Assembly: GCA_964534745.1 (NCBI GenBank) | Contig: CAZHQW010000025.1 | Location: forward strand, 1-43,184 | Length of the DNA: 43,184 bases | DNA from: G020354785 sp964534745 | Lineage (GTDB): Bacteria; Bacteroidota; Bacteroidia; Bacteroidales; UBA10428 | Direction: 5' to 3' | Position numbers and translations under genes: made by a program | The notes under the pieces: model-generated | What the model saw: only the letters and a program-made list of their open reading frames with translations | The model's database searches: none | Told to the model about the DNA's origin: nothing | Part shown: positions 42,701 through 43,184 of the stretch, piece after piece | Numbering within the stretch: the stretch's first letter is position 1 | Layout: every line of letters starts with the position of its first letter

Positions 42701-43184
42701 CAGATAAAAGTCCCCGCCAAATATGTCTTTGTATTCCAGTACAAGCTTCTTTGCCTGCCCGTAATCCCTGTTTTTTAATGTATATGGTATTTCACCTTTC
42801 AGGCATGCACTGCAAGCTATAAGTCCACTACTGTACTTCCTTAATAAATCCTTATCAACCCTTGGCTTATAGTAAAATCCTTCAGTCCACCCGTATGATA
42901 CAAGCTTAATAAGATTCTGATAACCCTCCTTATTCTTCGCCAGCAGCACCAGGTGAAATCCGCTTCCATCGGTCCTGTCCGCCTTGTCAAACCTTGTCCT
43001 TCGTGCAACATAAACCTCGCATCCCAGTATAGGTTTTATTCCCAGGCTTATTGCCTCATCGTGAAATTCCTTTACACCAAACATATTACCATGATCGGTT
43101 ATGGCCATGGCCTTCATTTCATCCTCCCTGGCCTTGATCAGCAGCTCCTTTATCTCAGCTGCCCCGTCAAGGATTGAATACTGG
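39731..43184 (-). CDS. dnaE: DNA polymerase III alpha subunit (5' end outside window)
   Basis: The catalytic subunit of the replicative polymerase. About 1150 residues are visible; perhaps ten or so N-terminal residues lie beyond the window edge, since the frame is open to 43184 with QYSILDGAAEIKELL, the start of the PHP domain. An ATG at 43117 is internal, not the start. PHP motifs (MAITDHGNMFGV), the palm with GPGRGSAAGS and MPDIDIDFDEDGRE, the fingers, then a helix-hairpin-helix region (IKGIGESAVQHI), an OB fold (ITIAGIVTGVKNALTKTGKPYGVFTLED) and a short C-terminal domain are in the usual DnaE1 order. It is the first visible gene of the dnaE-trxA-DUF6427 operon. Confidence 0.97.
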   Translation of the reverse strand, partial: QYSILDGAAEIKELLIKAREDEMKAMAITDHGNMFGVKEFHDEAISLGIKPILGCEVYVARRTRFDKADRTDGSGFHLVLLAKNKEGYQNLIKLVSYGWTEGFYYKPRVDKDLLRKYSSGLIACSACLKGEIPYTLKNRDYGQAKKLVLEYKDIFGGDFYLELQRHKTDDSRTDSSVYQDQLHVNNQLRKLSAETGVKYIATNDVHFINREDARAHDILLCISTGKDINDNSRLRYTGQEWLKTRAEMAELFADLPDAITNTREIEEKIEDYSLDNDPIMPDFPIPEGVKDADEYLGKITWEGAKSRYPQISKELEERIEFELGTIKKMGYPGYFLIIWDVIRAAREMGVSVGPGRGSAAGSVVAYCLRITDIDPIMYNLLFERFLNPDRISMPDIDIDFDEDGRERVLQWIVNKYGREKVAHIITFGTMAPKMAIRDVARVLKLGLSEADRLAKLVPEGPGVNFKKAYEEVPELAREKNSQNELIAQTLKYAEVLQGSVRQTGVHACGIIIGKNALEEHIPICISKDADLFVTQYDGKHVMSAGMLKMDFLGLKTLSIIKDTVANIKDSKGVDIDIDNIPLDDKKTFALYSKGETTGLFQFESDGMKKHLRALRPNRFEDLIAMNALYRPGPMEYIPNYTSRKHGKDKIVYDLPEMEDYLRDTYGITVYQEQVMLLSQKLAGFTKGMADSLRKAMGKKIKSMMDELQEKFIEGCVNNGYDEYKARKIWKDWEAFAHYAFNKSHSTCYAYVSYQTAYLKAHYPAEFMASVLSRNLNDIKKITVFMDECKRMGLKVLVPDINESNIRFTVNKDGDIRFGMAAIKGIGESAVQHIIEERNKKGPFKDIFDFVERVNLTTVNKRSIEALVMAGGFDSFKDIKRSQYFECDVNDISFIEHLIRYGNKIKSESGAEPTLFGDVEEIEIARPRIPDCDEWSNLTRLNKEKELIGIYLSAHPLDNYKLEIETFCNTTLSEFRSIETLKDREITIAGIVTGVKNALTKTGKPYGVFTLEDYSDSYPITLFGYDYENYRNYLYEGYTLLIKGNVQKNTWKNNGELEFKIKSIIILNNAREELIKSISIRIPVDVLSDKILNDIKSHIINKNGKTNLKFLIYDDKENISIEMFSRNYTIYPSNQFISYLENIPEIEYKVN

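Noticed and set aside
43117..43117. ATG at 43117 as the dnaE start
   Set aside because: The frame continues to the window edge with conserved PHP-domain sequence (QYSILDGAAEIKELL), so the true start is outside.

Overview
The window reads as chromosomal DNA of a Bacteroidota bacterium, probably a free-living or environmental member of the Bacteroidales/Marinilabiliales type. The evidence is an AT-rich sequence with starts that mostly lack Shine-Dalgarno sites, many short-leader lipoproteins, a TonB-dependent receptor with an N-terminal carboxypeptidase-regulatory domain, FISUMP, DUF3857/transglutaminase and DUF6427 family proteins, a PorE-like TPR/PD40 protein, Mpl, and a dnaE-trxA pair. Family assignments were made by eye from motifs; no database search was run.

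Layout. 1-4158 (+): small envelope genes. A FISUMP lipoprotein gene is enclosed by a perfect 20-bp inverted repeat; it is followed by a two-lobed aspartic-protease-like lipoprotein, a stand-alone RND-transporter-like periplasmic domain, and a PD40 beta-propeller lipoprotein. 4282-6684 (+): TonB-dependent receptor. 6736-9447 (-): small lipoprotein, tRNA-Glu(TTC), a DUF2378-like protein and Mpl (peptidoglycan recycling). 9592-10693 (+): single-domain response regulator and a LamG-like secreted protein with no normal start codon. 10576-14677: a C-terminally shortened transglutaminase-like protein (-), a YkuD_2 L,D-transpeptidase (+) and a YcbB-like L,D-transpeptidase (-); both convergent gene pairs overlap at their 3' ends. 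14902-16644 (-): a lipoprotein and an outer-membrane-barrel protein.

16900-38370 is a 21-kb block read only on the + strand and dominated by signalling. The first half has a PAS histidine kinase, a receiver, a receiver-kinase hybrid, a second PAS kinase, and a PorE-like protein whose usual OmpA-type C-terminus is replaced by two SPOR domains. The second half (24765-38370) is the most interesting part: CheR, a membrane GAF/PAS sensor, a second CheR-like protein with a degraded SAM site, a receiver-less CheB, a membrane GAF protein, a membrane GAF/PAS/SpoIIE phosphatase, a SiaB-like kinase, a SiaC-like phosphoprotein, a TerB/ABCG-type transporter, a lipoprotein and a small secreted protein. No MCP, CheA, CheW, CheY or SiaD-type diguanylate cyclase is present. 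The arrangement suggests that glutamate methylation adjusts a membrane sensor, which feeds a phosphatase/kinase partner switch that may control the transporter. The wiring is inferred, not shown.

38379-43184 (-): a housekeeping operon of dnaE (5' end outside the window), trxA and a DUF6427 membrane protein. No CRISPR array, transposase, reverse transcriptase, rRNA or phage gene was seen. There is no stretch longer than about 300 bases without a gene, apart from 7108-7467, which holds the tRNA.
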